64,000 nt of DNA from Asaia bogorensis (GCF_900465345.1 NZ_UEGO01000012.1:124001-188000); one strand, 5' to 3'; numbered from the stretch's first letter, positions 38,170 to 49,382 are shown. A program made the numbers and translations. Notes: generated from the letters alone by a model not told the origin.

Positions 38170-39438
38170 ATGAATAACAAGACCGGCGATTCGAAAAACA
38201 CCCTGTATTGCTCGTTCTGCGGCAAGTCGCAGCACGAGGTGCGCAAGCTGATTGCCGGTCCAACCGTTTTCATCTGTGATGAATGCGTTGAGCTGTGCAT
38301 GGATATCATCCGTGAAGAGCACAAGACGCATCTCGTAAAGTCACGTGACGGGGTGCCAACCCCGAAAGAGATCTGCAAGGTTCTCGATGACTACGTGATC
38401 GGTCAGTTCATTGCCAAGCGTGCGCTGTCTGTGGCTGTGCACAACCATTACAAGCGTCTGGCCCATGCCCAGAAGAGCAATGATATCGAGATTGCAAAGT
38501 CCAATATCATGCTCATCGGCCCGACCGGTTCGGGCAAGACGCTTCTGGCACAGACGCTTGCACGTATTCTCGACGTGCCGTTCACCATGGCCGACGCCAC
38601 AACCCTGACCGAAGCTGGTTATGTGGGCGAGGATGTCGAGAACATCATCCTCAAGCTCCTGCAGGCCGCCGACTACAATGTCGAGCGGGCTCAGCGCGGC
38701 ATTGTCTACATCGACGAGATCGACAAGATCTCCCGCAAGTCGGACAATCCCTCGATCACCCGCGATGTGAGCGGTGAGGGTGTGCAGCAGGCGCTGCTGA
38801 AGCTGATGGAAGGGACCGTGGCTTCTGTTCCTCCGCAGGGTGGACGCAAGCATCCGCAGCAGGAGTTCCTGCAGGTGGATACCACGAACATGCTCTTCAT
38901 CTGCGGTGGCGCATTCGCGGGGCTGGACAAGATCATTTCTGCCCGTGGCAAGGGTTCGGGCATTGGCTTCGGGGCTGATGTGCAGAATCCCGATGATCGT
39001 CGTCTGGGCGCCGTGCTTCATGACGTCGAGCCTGAAGATCTGCTGAAATTCGGTCTGATCCCGGAATTCATCGGTCGTCTGCCGGTTGTCGCGACGCTTG
39101 AGGATCTCGACGAGGAGACGCTGGTCGCTATTCTCTCGAAGCCCAAGAATGCGCTGGTCAAGCAGTATCAGCGCCTGTTCCAGATGGAAGGCGTGGCACT
39201 GACCTTCACCGATGATGCCCTGGTGCAGATTGCCCAGCGCGCCATTGCCCGCAAAACCGGTGCGCGTGGATTGCGCTCGATCATGGAAGCCATCCTGCTC
39301 GGCACCATGTTCGATCTTCCGGGCCTTGATGGCGTGGAAGAGGTCGTCATCAACAAGGATGTTGCCGAGAACCGTGCTGCGCCCGTGTATGTCTACGGCA
39401 AGGGCAAGTCTGCAGAGCCCGCTGAACAATCTGCCTGA
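38170..39438 (+). CDS. clpX: Clp protease ATP-binding subunit ClpX
   Basis: ClpX unfolds substrates and feeds ClpP. The 422-residue protein has an N-terminal zinc-binding domain with C14, C17, C36 and C39, the Walker A 'GPTGSGKT' at 117-124, Walker B '[10 protein letters not shown]' near 178-187 and the RKH/'GAGIGF'-type pore segment as '[10 protein letters not shown]'. A '[12 protein letters not shown]' block gives the ClpP-binding IGF loop region ('IGFGADV' environment). GGGGAGGAGGAGC provides a very strong ribosome-binding site before 38170. Confidence 0.98.
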   Translation: MNNKTGDSKNTLYCSFCGKSQHEVRKLIAGPTVFICDECVELCMDIIREEHKTHLVKSRDGVPTPKEICKVLDDYVIGQFIAKRALSVAVHNHYKRLAHAQKSNDIEIAKSNIMLIGPTGSGKTLLAQTLARILDVPFTMADATTLTEAGYVGEDVENIILKLLQAADYNVERAQRGIVYIDEIDKISRKSDNPSITRDVSGEGVQQALLKLMEGTVASVPPQGGRKHPQQEFLQVDTTNMLFICGGAFAGLDKIISARGKGSGIGFGADVQNPDDRRLGAVLHDVEPEDLLKFGLIPEFIGRLPVVATLEDLDEETLVAILSKPKNALVKQYQRLFQMEGVALTFTDDALVQIAQRAIARKTGARGLRSIMEAILLGTMFDLPGLDGVEEVVINKDVAENRAAPVYVYGKGKSAEPAEQSA

Positions 39439-39459
39439 GTCAATTAGGTAAAAACTCCG

Positions 39460-39482
39460 GGGCTGGCTTGCCGCACCAGCCC
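39460..39482 (+). terminator. weak terminator-like hairpin after clpX
   Basis: GGGCTGG (39460-39466) and CCAGCCC (39476-39482) form a 7-bp stem with a 9-nt loop, 21 bp after the clpX stop, followed only by TTCATCCT. Termination would be partial at best. A second small dyad, CTGCCT/AGGCAG, follows in the lon leader. Confidence 0.35.
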
Positions 39483-39595
39483 TTCATCCTCACATAAAGG
39501 GGATACTGCCTTTTCAGGCAGCAAAGATGCGATGCCGGCCACGCCAGACTTACGGGTGGCCGCATCGAGATCGTCCTCAAGGAGATCAGGATTTC

Positions 39596-42061
39596 ATGAC
39601 TGAAAAAAAGAGGAAAACTGCGGTGAGCAAGCTGAACACCGCAGCAAAGGCAGAAGAGGCCAAAGCCAAGACAAAGCCGGTCGAGACGATCGCTGTCCTG
39701 CCTCTGCGCGATATCGTTGTTTTCCCCCACATGATCGTGCCGCTTTTCGTCGGGCGCGAGAAATCCGTCCGTGCGCTTGAGGCTGTCACGCGTGACAGCA
39801 AGCAGATCCTGCTTGTTGCCCAGAAGAACGCCTCCCAGGATGATCCGCCGGCCGAGGATATCTATCGTTTCGGCACCGTTTCCACGATCCTGCAGCTACT
39901 GAAACTGCCCGACGGCACCGTAAAGGTTCTTGTCGAAGGCATCCGCCGTGCCCGCATCAAGGAATTTCATGATGTGGACGGCCATTTCGAGGCCGAGATC
40001 GAGGACGTGCAGGACGAGGTTGAGACGGGCAGCGAGGCGGAGGCGCTTGGTCGCACCGCGATCTCGCAGTTCGAGCAGTATATCAAGCTCAACAAAAAGA
40101 TTGCGCCTGAAGTCATGGTGTCGCTTAACCAGATCGAGGATCTCTCGAAGCTGGCCGATACGATTGCGAGTCATCTGAACCTGAAAATTGCCGAGAAGCA
40201 GGAAATCCTGCAGGGCAATTCCGTCAGCAAGCGGCTGGAGCAGGTTTTCGCTCACATGGAGCAGGAAATTGGCGTCCTGCAGGTCGAGAAGAAAATCCGT
40301 AACCGCGTCAAGCGGCAGATGGAAAAGACCCAACGTGAATATTATCTGAACGAACAGCTCAAGGCGATTCAGAAGGAGCTGGGTGAGGGTGAGGACGGCC
40401 GTGATGAAACGGCTGAAATCGAAGAGCGCATCGCCAAGACCCGCCTGAGCAAGGAAGCCCGCGAGAAGGCCATTGGCGAACTGCGCAAGCTGCGCGGCAT
40501 GAGCCCAATGTCGGCTGAATCGACTGTGGTGCGCAACTACCTCGACTGGATCCTGTCCATTCCCTGGAAGAAGCGCTCGAAGGTCTCGCGCGACTTTGCC
40601 GCGGCAGAGGAAGTGCTCGAATCTGAGCATTATGGTCTTGAGAAGGTCAAGGAACGCATCCTTGAATATCTCGCGGTCCAGACGCGCTCGCAGAAGCTCA
40701 AGGGGCCGATCCTGTGTCTCGTAGGGCCGCCGGGCGTGGGCAAGACCTCGCTGGCGCGGTCGATTGCGAAAGCAACGGGCCGTCAGTATGTGCGCATGTC
40801 GCTGGGTGGCGTGCACGATGAGTCCGAAATTCGCGGGCATCGTCGTACCTATATCGGCTCGATGCCGGGCAAGATCGTTCAGGGCATGAAGAAAGCCAAG
40901 ACGTCGAACCCGCTATTCCTGCTGGACGAAATCGACAAGATGGGCTCCGACTGGCGCGGCGACCCTTCTTCCGCGCTTCTTGAGGTGCTGGATCCGGAGC
41001 AGAACAGCACGTTCAACGATCATTATCTCGAGGTCGATTATGACCTGTCTGACGTAATGTTCGTGACCACGGCCAACAGCCTCAACATGCCCCAGCCTTT
41101 GCTGGACCGCATGGAGATCATTCGTCTGTCGGGGTATACCGAAGATGAGAAGGTCGAGATCGCGCGCCGTCATCTGGTCGGCAAGCAGGCGGAAGCACAT
41201 AATCTGAAGCCGCATGAGTGGTCGATCAGCGATGACGCCCTGCGCAGCCTGATCCAGCATTACACGCGTGAAGCCGGCGTACGTAATCTGGAGCGTGAAA
41301 TCGCGAAGATTGCGCGTCGTGTGGTCAAGCGCCTCGTGACGAGTTCGGTCGAGACCATTGCGGTCACGGCGGAAAATCTCGGCGAGTTCTCCGGCATCCG
41401 TCGTTTCAAGCATGGTGAGACAGAGAGCGAGGATCTGGTCGGCATGGTGTCTGGCCTTGCCTGGACGGAAGTCGGCGGCGAGATTCTGACGATCGAGAGC
41501 GTGATGCTGCCCGGCAAGGGACACGTGAAGGCGACGGGCAAGCTGGGTGAGGTGATGCAGGAGAGTGTTTCTGCAGCCATTTCCTATGTGCGCTCGCGAG
41601 CCCAGTCCTTTGGCATCAAGCCGACGATCTTCGAGAAGCGTGACATTCATGTGCATGTTCCGGAAGGGGCAACGCCCAAGGACGGTCCGTCTGCCGGTGT
41701 CGCCATGGCAACGTCGATTGTCAGCGTCATGACGGGTATTCCGATCCGTCGCGATGTGGCGATGACAGGAGAAATCACCCTGCGTGGACGCGTGCTCGAG
41801 ATCGGTGGTCTTAAGGAAAAGCTGCTCGCGGCGACACGCGCCGGAATCACGACGGTCTTTATCCCCAAGGATAATGAAAAGGATCTCGCCGAGATCCCGG
41901 CCAATGTGAAGGACGCGCTCAAGATCATTCCAGTGTCGCATGTCGATCAGGTTCTGGCTTCCGCACTGGTGCGGCCGCCCGAGGCAATCGAGTGGGATGA
42001 AGAGGATGATGTGCCGGCCGCACTGGGGAAGGACAACCTCTCCAGCCAGCTGCCTCATTGA
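39596..42061 (+). CDS. lon: ATP-dependent Lon protease
   Basis: Lon degrades misfolded and regulatory proteins in the cytoplasm. From the ATG at 39596 it has 821 residues, the normal length. The N-terminal substrate-recognition domain begins at about residue 30 ('[20 protein letters not shown]'). The AAA+ module has '[15 protein letters not shown]', and the protease domain has the Ser-Lys dyad: serine in '[12 protein letters not shown]' and lysine in '[10 protein letters not shown]'. The upstream frame to 39527 is not part of Lon. It completes the tig-clpP-clpX-lon run. Confidence 0.97.
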   Translation: MTEKKRKTAVSKLNTAAKAEEAKAKTKPVETIAVLPLRDIVVFPHMIVPLFVGREKSVRALEAVTRDSKQILLVAQKNASQDDPPAEDIYRFGTVSTILQLLKLPDGTVKVLVEGIRRARIKEFHDVDGHFEAEIEDVQDEVETGSEAEALGRTAISQFEQYIKLNKKIAPEVMVSLNQIEDLSKLADTIASHLNLKIAEKQEILQGNSVSKRLEQVFAHMEQEIGVLQVEKKIRNRVKRQMEKTQREYYLNEQLKAIQKELGEGEDGRDETAEIEERIAKTRLSKEAREKAIGELRKLRGMSPMSAESTVVRNYLDWILSIPWKKRSKVSRDFAAAEEVLESEHYGLEKVKERILEYLAVQTRSQKLKGPILCLVGPPGVGKTSLARSIAKATGRQYVRMSLGGVHDESEIRGHRRTYIGSMPGKIVQGMKKAKTSNPLFLLDEIDKMGSDWRGDPSSALLEVLDPEQNSTFNDHYLEVDYDLSDVMFVTTANSLNMPQPLLDRMEIIRLSGYTEDEKVEIARRHLVGKQAEAHNLKPHEWSISDDALRSLIQHYTREAGVRNLEREIAKIARRVVKRLVTSSVETIAVTAENLGEFSGIRRFKHGETESEDLVGMVSGLAWTEVGGEILTIESVMLPGKGHVKATGKLGEVMQESVSAAISYVRSRAQSFGIKPTIFEKRDIHVHVPEGATPKDGPSAGVAMATSIVSVMTGIPIRRDVAMTGEITLRGRVLEIGGLKEKLLAATRAGITTVFIPKDNEKDLAEIPANVKDALKIIPVSHVDQVLASALVRPPEAIEWDEEDDVPAALGKDNLSSQLPH

Positions 42062-42115
42062 GGGTGGGGGAGGCGTGATCCTCCCCACGTCATCAGATTG
42101 ACCAGACTAATGCGG

Positions 42116-42138
42116 TGGCCGCCCCTAAGGGGCGGCCA
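42116..42138 (+). terminator. hairpin downstream of lon
   Basis: TGGCCGCCCC (42116-42125) and GGGGCGGCCA (42129-42138) form a perfect 10-bp stem with loop TAA, 55 bp after the lon stop. Only TTGTC follows. It is very stable, so probably a terminator or 3'-end stabiliser, and separates lon from hup. Confidence 0.6.
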
Positions 42139-42306
42139 TTGTCGTATTCATGGCAGGAAAGTCGCAGCGCGGGCCAAAGCGTGAAACCGCCCGGCTTGCG
42201 GGCCTCAGCCCTGTTGACGTTAGGGAAAACGCCTTCATAGTGCCTTGCTTGTAGCACCGCCTGTGGGCGGATGATCGGTTATTCAGGAACTCTGCGAGGA
42301 TACGAG

Positions 42307-42591
42307 ATGGAAAAGCCGCTTAACAAGCAGGAGCTCATTGCTGCGGTTGCAGAAAAGACCGATCTGCCCAAGGCGAAGGCCGGGGATGTCGTCGAGGCGC
42401 TGTTTGCGAGCATCGAAGAGGCGCTCGCACGCAAGCAGGAAGTGCGTCTGGTCGGATTTGGATCGTTCGCAACGGCAACACGCAAGGCTGCCAAAGGGCG
42501 TAACCCGCGCACTGGCGAAGAAATCGACATTCCCGCGTCAATTTCTGTGCGTTTCCGCCCCGGCAAGGGCTTGAAGGATGCCGTAAGTTAA
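42307..42591 (+). CDS. hup: DNA-binding protein HU
   Basis: HU is a nucleoid-associated protein that bends DNA non-specifically. The 94-residue protein has the signature 'VGFGSFATATRKAAKGRNPR' and 'SVRFRPGKGLKDAV', the usual arm and C-terminal strand. The ATG at 42307 (MEKPLNKQELIAAVAEKT) matches HU N-termini; the reading frame from 42271 adds unrelated residues. It follows lon, as in many proteobacteria, and is about 47% like the ihfA gene product in layout but is the homodimeric HU type. Confidence 0.96.
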   Translation: MEKPLNKQELIAAVAEKTDLPKAKAGDVVEALFASIEEALARKQEVRLVGFGSFATATRKAAKGRNPRTGEEIDIPASISVRFRPGKGLKDAVS

Positions 42592-42638
42592 CGTATCCCC
42601 TCTCCCACGGCAGGCGGCGATTCGACCGTCTGCCCTGA

Positions 42639-42713
42639 GGGCGATTAGCTCAGCGGTAGAGCGTCTCGTTTACACCGAGAGGGTCGGCGGTTCAATCCCG
42701 TCATCGCCCACCA
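42639..42713 (+). tRNA. tRNA-Val(UAC)
   Basis: A 75-nt cloverleaf with CCA. Acceptor GGGCGAT pairs with ATCGCCC, and the anticodon stem TCTCG/CGAGA encloses TTTACAC with anticodon TAC. A GC-rich hairpin (GGCAGGCGG/CCGTCTGCC, 42609-42634) lies just upstream, after hup. Confidence 0.96.
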
Positions 42714-42735
42714 TTCCTCAGCTTTTGGAAGATCG

Positions 42736-43476
42736 ATGAGCTTCCAGTCAGGCTTCAGCTGGACCCTTGAGTGCCATGAGACACTCGGTTCCACCTCCGA
42801 TTTCTGTAAAATCGAAGCGGAAAATGGTGCCGCCCACGGCAAAGCTGTCCTTGCCTACCGTCAGACGGCCGGTCGAGGGACGCGCGGGCGCCAATGGGAT
42901 GCCCCTAGCGGAAACCTATCTTTCTCCTTCATATGTCGTGATGCTCGGGTAAACGACCTCGTGCAGGCCATGCCGTTCATGGTTGCCGTGGCGCTTTATG
43001 ACGCGCTCTCTGCCTGCGCGCCGTCCGCGGCACTGCGGATCAAATGGCCCAACGATATTCTGAGCGATGGAGCCAAACTGGCTGGCGTGCTGATTGAGCG
43101 CGGCGGTGCGACCGGTTCCGAGTGGATTGTCGTCGGCATTGGCGCCAATCTGAAGACGGCGCCGGATATTGCAGGGCGTCAGACGGTCGCACTCTCAGCG
43201 CTGGGCGGGCAGGTCGGCCCTGCCGATCTTGCCCGTCAGATACTGACGTGTTTCTCATTCTGGTTCGATCTCTGGAAGCGTCGGGGCTTTGCGCCCATTC
43301 GGCAGGCCTGGCTTGATCGGGCGCATGAGCCGGGTTCGCGGCTTGCGGTCCAGAGGGGTGGAGACTATATAGAGGGTTTCTTCGCGGGTCTCGATGAGTG
43401 CGGTCGGCTGGTCTTGCAGACCGACCAGAACGAGGTTCAGACAGTCGCGGCGGGGGATATTCTACTGCTTGGGTGA
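42736..43476 (+). CDS. birA: biotin-[acetyl-CoA carboxylase] ligase
   Basis: Attaches biotin to the acetyl-CoA carboxylase carrier protein. The 246-residue protein has the ligase motif '[17 protein letters not shown]' (residues 43-59) and '[20 protein letters not shown]'. It lacks the N-terminal helix-turn-helix of E. coli BirA, so it is the monofunctional class with no repressor role. It starts 23 bp after tRNA-Val and is followed at 10 bp by coaX; this birA-coaX pair is conserved in alphaproteobacteria. Confidence 0.95.
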   Translation: MSFQSGFSWTLECHETLGSTSDFCKIEAENGAAHGKAVLAYRQTAGRGTRGRQWDAPSGNLSFSFICRDARVNDLVQAMPFMVAVALYDALSACAPSAALRIKWPNDILSDGAKLAGVLIERGGATGSEWIVVGIGANLKTAPDIAGRQTVALSALGGQVGPADLARQILTCFSFWFDLWKRRGFAPIRQAWLDRAHEPGSRLAVQRGGDYIEGFFAGLDECGRLVLQTDQNEVQTVAAGDILLLG

Positions 43477-43486
43477 AGGACGGTCT

Positions 43487-44278
43487 GTGCTCCTCGTTGT
43501 CGACGCTGGTAACACGAACATTGTTTTTGCTGTCCATGACGGCAAGGAGTGGCGTGGCACCTGGCGCATATCGACGAATGACCAGCGGACCTCTGATGAA
43601 TACGCTGTCTGGCTTCTCGGCCTGATCGAATTATCCAATCTTAATCACCGTGCGATATCGCGTGCGATTATCGGCACTGTCGTGCCAGCTGCGCTTTACC
43701 ATCTGCGCCGTCTGTGCCGCGAATGGCTCGATATCGAACCCCTGATCGCCAATAACGCACTCGACTGGGGATGTCCCGTCAAGGTTGATACCCCGGCCGA
43801 AGTGGGTGTGGACAGGCGGCTCAACGGGCTGGCGGCACAGCATTTCTTCGGCGGTCCGCTGGTGGTGGTCGATTTCGGCACAGCGACGACATTCGATGTG
43901 GTGGATAGCGAGGGCGCCTTTTGTGGGGGTGCGATTGCACCCGGGGTCAATCTCTCGCTCGAGGCCCTGCATCAAGCAGCAGCGCGTCTGCCCCGTATCA
44001 GTGTCGGGCGTCCATCTTCTGCCATTGGGCGCAGCACGACGGTTGCTATGCGCTCGGGTCTTTTCTGGGGTTATGTTGGTCTGGTGGAAGGGATCGTCTC
44101 GCGCATCGCGCTTGAGATGGCCTCACCGATCAAGGTGATCGCGACAGGGGGACTGGCCCCGCTTTTTTCCGAGGGAACAGATCTGTTCCAGCATGTAGCT
44201 CCAACTCTCACGCTGGATGGCCTGCGCTTGCTCGCTGCGCGCAACGCCACTGGCGAATTTATTCCGGCACCAGGATGA
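43487..44278 (+). CDS. coaX: type III pantothenate kinase
   Basis: CoaX carries out the first step of coenzyme A synthesis. The family ATP-binding motif '[18 protein letters not shown]' opens the protein, and '[19 protein letters not shown]' and '[11 protein letters not shown]' follow. The frame is open far upstream into birA, but a GTG at 43487 places the DAGNTN motif at residues 6-11 as usual and has AAGGA upstream. The length is then 263 residues. It follows birA by 10 bp and is probably co-transcribed with it and perhaps with RNase J. Confidence 0.94.
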   Translation: MLLVVDAGNTNIVFAVHDGKEWRGTWRISTNDQRTSDEYAVWLLGLIELSNLNHRAISRAIIGTVVPAALYHLRRLCREWLDIEPLIANNALDWGCPVKVDTPAEVGVDRRLNGLAAQHFFGGPLVVVDFGTATTFDVVDSEGAFCGGAIAPGVNLSLEALHQAAARLPRISVGRPSSAIGRSTTVAMRSGLFWGYVGLVEGIVSRIALEMASPIKVIATGGLAPLFSEGTDLFQHVAPTLTLDGLRLLAARNATGEFIPAPG

Positions 44279-44314
44279 AGGTGTATTTTTTTTGTCTCTA
44301 TCTAGGATTAATTT

Positions 44315-45961
44315 ATGAGCATTACTGAAAAAGGTCTGGCCTTCCTGCCATTGGGCGGGACGGGCGAGATCGGGATGAATTTCAATCTCTATTGCCTCGA
44401 CGGCAAGTGGCTCGCCATTGACTGCGGTATCGGCTTTTCGGGCAATGATACGCCTGAAGCCGAAATTCTCATGCCTGACCCGCTCTTCATTGCCGAGCGG
44501 CACAAGAGCCTGTGCGGCCTTGTGATCACCCATGCGCATGAAGACCATCTGGGTGCTGTCGCGCATCTCTGGCCGCAATTGCGCTGCCCGATCTATGCCA
44601 CGCCTTTCGCGAGCGCTGTGCTTCGACGCAAGCTGGGAGAAGCGCATCTGCTGTCGCAGGTGACGATCCATACCATCCCGATGGGTGGGCATTTCGCAGT
44701 CGGGCCGTTCGATCTGCAATTCATCAATGTCACCCATTCGGTGCCCGAGGCGCAGTCGCTCGTTCTGCGCACGCCTTACGGCACAATTGTACACACCGGC
44801 GACCTCAAGCTCGATCGTGAGCCGGTGGTTGGCCCCCTGACGGATCTCGACGCCTTCAAGGCCGTGGGTGACGAGGGCGTTCTGGCCATGGTGTGTGACA
44901 GTACCAACGTCTTCCGTGACGGGATTTCCGGTACGGAAGGTCAGGTGCGTGATTCCATGGCTGATCTGATCAAGACACTGCATGGCCGTGTCGCGATCAC
45001 CTGTTTTGCCAGTAACGTCGCGCGTGTCGAGAGCATCGCACGTGCAGCCAAGGCGGCCGGACGTCAGGTGATGGTGGTCGGGCGTTCTTTGCGCAATCTT
45101 GAGGTTGCGGCTCGCGAATGCGGCTATCTGCAGGATATTCCGCCCTTCCTCGACGAGCGCGAGGCGAATTCGGTTCCGGATAACCGCCTGCTGATGATCA
45201 TCACAGGCAGCCAGGGCGAACCCCGCTCGGCGCTGTCGCGCATTGCCTCGGATGTTCACCCGAACATTTCGCTGGGTGAGGGGGATACGGTCATCTATTC
45301 CTCACGCATGATCCCCGGCAACGAGCAGGCCGTCATGGCGGTGCAGGACAACCTCACCCGTCGCGGCGCCACGGTGCTGACCGACAAGGACCATCTGGTC
45401 CATGTGTCGGGCCATGCCACGGCAGACGATCTGCGTCATCTCTACAGCCTTGTTCGGCCCAAACTGAGCGTGCCGACGCATGGTGAATGGCGTCATCTGA
45501 CCGCTCACGCAGCCCTCGCTCGCGAGACCGGCGCCGAGGCGATCCTGCTTGAGGACGGTGACCTGCTGCGCCTCGGCCCGGATCACGCCGAGGTGGTGGA
45601 TACCGCCCCCACGGGTCGCCTGGCGCTCGATGGCGGGCGTCTGCTGCCCATGACCGGCGGCGTGCTGGCCGCACGTCGCAAGATGCTGTTCAACGGCATG
45701 GTCATTGCGAGCTTTGCGGTCGATGACGAGGGCTATGTGATTGGCATGCCCAAGATCAGCGCGCCCGGTCTGCTGGAATCCGAAGATCCCGAGAGCACGC
45801 GCATCTCGGAAGAGTTCGCCGATGCCATCGATGAGATCCCCGATGATCTGCGTCAGGACGACGATGCCTTCCGCGATGCGGCCAAGACGGCGCTGCGCCG
45901 CGCGCTGGGACGCAAGCTGCAGAAGCGTCCTCTGGTCGATGTCCATCTGCTGCGGGTCTGA
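44315..45961 (+). CDS. rnj: ribonuclease J
   Basis: RNase J is a metallo-beta-lactamase-fold nuclease with 5'-3' exonuclease and endonuclease activity in RNA turnover. The 548-residue protein has the zinc motif 'THAHEDHLGAV' (H73, H75, D77, H78), 'HTGDLKLDR' and the beta-CASP section 'ITGSQGEPRSALSRIA', 'HVSGHATADDLRHL' and 'VPTHGEWRHL'. An AT-rich tract (eight T at 44286-44293) precedes the AGGA ribosome-binding site. It follows coaX by 36 bp and is followed by a terminator-like hairpin. Confidence 0.95.
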   Translation: MSITEKGLAFLPLGGTGEIGMNFNLYCLDGKWLAIDCGIGFSGNDTPEAEILMPDPLFIAERHKSLCGLVITHAHEDHLGAVAHLWPQLRCPIYATPFASAVLRRKLGEAHLLSQVTIHTIPMGGHFAVGPFDLQFINVTHSVPEAQSLVLRTPYGTIVHTGDLKLDREPVVGPLTDLDAFKAVGDEGVLAMVCDSTNVFRDGISGTEGQVRDSMADLIKTLHGRVAITCFASNVARVESIARAAKAAGRQVMVVGRSLRNLEVAARECGYLQDIPPFLDEREANSVPDNRLLMIITGSQGEPRSALSRIASDVHPNISLGEGDTVIYSSRMIPGNEQAVMAVQDNLTRRGATVLTDKDHLVHVSGHATADDLRHLYSLVRPKLSVPTHGEWRHLTAHAALARETGAEAILLEDGDLLRLGPDHAEVVDTAPTGRLALDGGRLLPMTGGVLAARRKMLFNGMVIASFAVDDEGYVIGMPKISAPGLLESEDPESTRISEEFADAIDEIPDDLRQDDDAFRDAAKTALRRALGRKLQKRPLVDVHLLRV

Positions 45962-45982
45962 TCCCGCAGCATCTGCCACGAA

Positions 45983-46015
45983 CGCGCCATAACAGGCGCG
46001 CCACTTTTCTTTTCT
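45983..46015 (+). terminator. probable terminator of rnj
   Basis: CGCGCC (45983-45988) and GGCGCG (45995-46000) form a 6-bp GC stem with loop ATAACA, followed by CCACTTTTCTTTTCT. It lies 22 bp after the rnj stop and 31 bp before proS, so proS may have its own promoter or rely on partial read-through. Confidence 0.6.
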
Positions 46016-46031
46016 AGAACGGTCACACACG

Positions 46032-47372
46032 ATGCGTCTGTCCCGCGGTTTCCTGCCTACCCTCAAAGAAGTGCCTGCCGAGGCCCAGATTGCCTCGCAT
46101 CGACTGATGCTGCGCGCTGGTCTTGTGCGTCAGACGTCGGCGGGTATCTATGCCTGGCTGCCGGCGGGTCTGCGCGTGCTGCGCAATATCGAGCAGATCG
46201 TGCGGGAAGAGCAGAATGCCATCGGCGCGCAGGAATTGCTGATGCCGACCGTCCAGTCTTCCGAGCTCTGGAAGCGCTCTGGCCGTTATGACGCTTACGG
46301 CCCCGAAATGCTACGCATCCGCGACCGTCAGGACCGCGAGCTGCTTTACGGACCGACCAATGAGGAAATGATCACCGATCTTTTCGGTCAGGTCATCAAA
46401 TCCTATCGTGAGCTGCCGCAAGCGCTGTATCATGTACAATGGAAGTTCCGTGATGAACTGCGTCCGCGCTTTGGCGTGATGCGCGGTCGCGAGTTCTTCA
46501 TGAAGGACGCCTATTCCTTCGATGCGTCTTATGAGGACGCTGTTGCTGCTTATCGTCGCATGATGCTGGCCTATCTGCGCACCTTCCAGCGTCTGGGTGT
46601 GCGGGCTGTCCCCATGAAGGCCGATACAGGACCGATCGGTGGCGATCTGAGCCATGAATTCCTCGTGCTGGCACCGACAGGCGAGAGCGGCGTGTTCTTT
46701 GACGCGGCGCTTGAGGAGCAGGACTGGCTTCATGAGGCCGTCGACATTGCCGACCATGCCAGCCTTGAGTCCTTTTTCAACGGCGTAACCAAATCTTATG
46801 CTGCGACCGACGAGATGCATGACGAAAAGGCATGGGAAGACGTGCCTGCCGACCGTCGCCGTGAAGGGCGTGGTATCGAAGTCGGTCACATCTTCTATTT
46901 CGGTACCAAATATACCGAATCCATGGGGATCTCGGTCAGCGGTGCTGATGGCAACCAGTTCTTCCCGGAAATGGGCTCATACGGCATCGGTGTATCGCGC
47001 CTCGTCGGCGCCATTATCGAAGCCAGCCATGACGAGGCCGGGATCATCTGGCCGGACTCGGTCGCGCCCTATCGCGCTGCCATTCTGAGCCTCAAGCCTG
47101 GCGATGAAGCAGTGGATGCGCTGTGCGAGCAGCTCTATGCCGCAGCCCCCGACGCATTCCTGTATGACGATCGCGGCGAGCGCGCCGGCGTGAAGTTCAA
47201 CGATGCCGATCTGATGGGCCATCCCTGGCAGATGATCGTCGGCCCGCGCGGTGCGAAGGAAGGCAAGGTCGAACTCAAGCGTCGCGCGACAGGCGAACGC
47301 TTCGAGCTGACAGTGGAAGAAGCACTTGCGAAGGTGCTGGGCACTGATGCAGCAGGCAAGGACGCCGCCTGA
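46032..47372 (+). CDS. proS: prolyl-tRNA synthetase (short alphaproteobacterial type)
   Basis: Charges tRNA-Pro; a class II synthetase of 446 residues. It has the conserved N-terminus '[20 protein letters not shown]', motif 2 '[25 protein letters not shown]' region and motif 3 '[13 protein letters not shown]'. The short length shows that the cis-editing (INS) insertion of the long bacterial form is absent, as in other alphaproteobacteria, where a free-standing editing protein normally covers this task. The next gene starts 2 bp after the stop. Confidence 0.96.
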   Translation: MRLSRGFLPTLKEVPAEAQIASHRLMLRAGLVRQTSAGIYAWLPAGLRVLRNIEQIVREEQNAIGAQELLMPTVQSSELWKRSGRYDAYGPEMLRIRDRQDRELLYGPTNEEMITDLFGQVIKSYRELPQALYHVQWKFRDELRPRFGVMRGREFFMKDAYSFDASYEDAVAAYRRMMLAYLRTFQRLGVRAVPMKADTGPIGGDLSHEFLVLAPTGESGVFFDAALEEQDWLHEAVDIADHASLESFFNGVTKSYAATDEMHDEKAWEDVPADRRREGRGIEVGHIFYFGTKYTESMGISVSGADGNQFFPEMGSYGIGVSRLVGAIIEASHDEAGIIWPDSVAPYRAAILSLKPGDEAVDALCEQLYAAAPDAFLYDDRGERAGVKFNDADLMGHPWQMIVGPRGAKEGKVELKRRATGERFELTVEEALAKVLGTDAAGKDAA

Positions 47373-47374
47373 TC

Positions 47375-48622
47375 ATGTTCAACCGCTTCGAGCGCGTGGT
47401 GGCGGGGCGCTATCTGCGCGCCCGTCGCGGGGAACGCTTCGTTTCCATCATCGCGATTTTTTCGCTCATCGGCATTGCGTTGGGGGTCGCCACCCTCATC
47501 ATCGTCATGGCGGTCATGAACGGGTTTCGCGCCGATCTGATGGGCCGCGTGCTCGGGCTGAACGGCGATCTGAACATTTTCAGCGCAGGGCACAGCATCA
47601 CCAATTATCAGGATGATGTGGTCGCCATACGTGAGGTCAAAAACGTCACCCGTGTCACGCCAATGGCGGAAGGGACGGTGCTGATCGACGCCGGGAATTA
47701 TTCCACGGGTGGCGTCGTGCGTGGCATCATCCCCTCTGACCTGCGCGATCTCCATGCCCTGAGCGATAATATCACCGACGGCAAACTCGCTGATTTCCAG
47801 GGCGATGATGCGATTGCCGTTGGTACGACACTGGCGGCCCGGGCCGGCCTGACGGTTGGCAGCAAGGTCACGCTGCTCTCGCCCAATGGCCGCGCCACGC
47901 CTTTCGGGACCATGCCGCGCATAAGGGCCTATCATGTGGCCATGGTGTTCGACGCCGGGGTGAATGATTACGACACCAGTGTCATCCTGATGCCGCTGGA
48001 GTCGGCCCAGCGTTTTCTGATGATGCCCGATGCGGTATCGCTCATCCAGGTGGCGACGCGTGACCCGCTTGAGGTTACGCCTGTCACCCGCGCCATCGCC
48101 CAGCGTCTGGATGACCCAAGGTTGCGCGTGATGGACTGGACCCAGAGCAATAACGCGTTTCTGGGTGCGCTGACCGTGCAGCAGAACGTGATGTTCCTCA
48201 TTCTCACCCTGATCATTCTGGTGGCAGCGTTCAATGTGATTTCTTCCATGATCATGATGGTCAAGGACAAGACGCGCGATATCGCGGTGCTGCGCACATT
48301 GGGCGCCAGCCGGGGGGCTGTCATGCGCATCTTCCTGATGTGCGGTGCCTCGGTCGGTGTGTCCGGCACGCTGATTGGTTTCGGGATCGGCGTCGTATTC
48401 TGCCTGAACATCGAGCGCATCCAGCACGGTGTGGAGCATCTGACCCATACCAGCCTGTTCAACCCGGAATTCTATTATCTCGAACATCTGCCAGCCAAGC
48501 TGATCTGGTCGCAGGTCATTGAGGTTATGGTCATGGCGCTCGCCCTGTCTTTCGTCGCAACGCTTTACCCGTCCTGGCGCGCTGCCAAGACCGATCCGAT
48601 CGAGGCGCTGCGCCATGAGTGA
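47375..48622 (+). CDS. lolC: lipoprotein-releasing ABC transporter permease LolC/LolE
   Basis: The membrane subunit of the LolCDE complex that extracts lipoproteins from the inner membrane. The 415-residue protein has an N-terminal helix ('IIAIFSLIGIALGVATLIIV'), a 200-residue periplasmic domain and three C-terminal helices, with the family stretch 'VKDKTRDIAVLRTLGASRGAVMRIF'. As in most alphaproteobacteria, a single LolC/E-type permease followed by lolD suggests a homodimeric LolF-like complex. It starts 2 bp after proS and its end overlaps lolD by 8 bp. Confidence 0.93.
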   Translation: MFNRFERVVAGRYLRARRGERFVSIIAIFSLIGIALGVATLIIVMAVMNGFRADLMGRVLGLNGDLNIFSAGHSITNYQDDVVAIREVKNVTRVTPMAEGTVLIDAGNYSTGGVVRGIIPSDLRDLHALSDNITDGKLADFQGDDAIAVGTTLAARAGLTVGSKVTLLSPNGRATPFGTMPRIRAYHVAMVFDAGVNDYDTSVILMPLESAQRFLMMPDAVSLIQVATRDPLEVTPVTRAIAQRLDDPRLRVMDWTQSNNAFLGALTVQQNVMFLILTLIILVAAFNVISSMIMMVKDKTRDIAVLRTLGASRGAVMRIFLMCGASVGVSGTLIGFGIGVVFCLNIERIQHGVEHLTHTSLFNPEFYYLEHLPAKLIWSQVIEVMVMALALSFVATLYPSWRAAKTDPIEALRHE

Positions 48623-49382
48623 GACCAACCCCGCAACCGCTCCGGTTCTTTCCCTGAAGGACGTCACGCGTCGTTTTCGCTCCGGCGAAGAGACGCTCGA
48701 AATCCTCAAGGGCGCGTCTTTCGATCTGTTCCCCGGAGAGATCGTGGCTCTTGTTGCGCCCAGCGGTACGGGCAAATCGACACTGCTTCATATCACCGGT
48801 CTGCTGGAAGCCCCGCAGGAGGGCAGTGTGCGCATTGCCGGGCACGACACGGCCTCTTTGTCGGACACGGCACGTACGCAGATACGACGCGACGAGGTGG
48901 GTTTCGTTTATCAGTTTCATCACCTTCTCGCCGAGTTCACGGCACTGGAGAATGTGGTGCTCCCCCAGCATATTGCGGGCGTTTCCCCTCGCGATGCGAC
49001 ATCACGCGCGACCGATCTTCTGACGCGTTTCGGGCTGGCGCATCGGTTGCATAATCTGCCGGGCAAGCTCTCGGGTGGAGAGAAGCAGCGCGTGGCTATT
49101 GCCCGCGCTCTGGCCAACCGACCGAAGCTTCTTCTGGCTGACGAACCGACTGGCAATCTGGATGTGCATACTTCCGATGCCGTGTTTGACGAGTTGCTGC
49201 ATGCGGTTCGTAGCGAGAATGTGGGCGCGTTGATCGCAACTCATAACGAGGAGCTTGCATCGCGTATGGATCGCGTCGTGACCCTGCGTGATGGGCGCAT
49301 CGTCGAGCGGGCCATCGGTACAGCACGGAAAGACGCCGTATCGAACAGCATGTCCGACAATGCCGATTTCGGTTCATGGTGA
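48615..49382 (+). CDS. lolD: lipoprotein-releasing ABC transporter ATPase LolD
   Basis: The ATPase that powers lipoprotein release. From the ATG at 48615 it has 255 residues. Walker A reads 'APSGTGKSTLLH', where the usual first residue G is A. The signature is 'LSGGEKQRVAIARAL' and Walker B 'LLLADEPTGNLD'. 'ENVVLPQHIAGVS' is the LolD-type Q-loop region. The start overlaps the permease end by 8 bp. The C-terminal 25 residues are a less conserved tail. Confidence 0.94.
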   Translation: MSETNPATAPVLSLKDVTRRFRSGEETLEILKGASFDLFPGEIVALVAPSGTGKSTLLHITGLLEAPQEGSVRIAGHDTASLSDTARTQIRRDEVGFVYQFHHLLAEFTALENVVLPQHIAGVSPRDATSRATDLLTRFGLAHRLHNLPGKLSGGEKQRVAIARALANRPKLLLADEPTGNLDVHTSDAVFDELLHAVRSENVGALIATHNEELASRMDRVVTLRDGRIVERAIGTARKDAVSNSMSDNADFGSW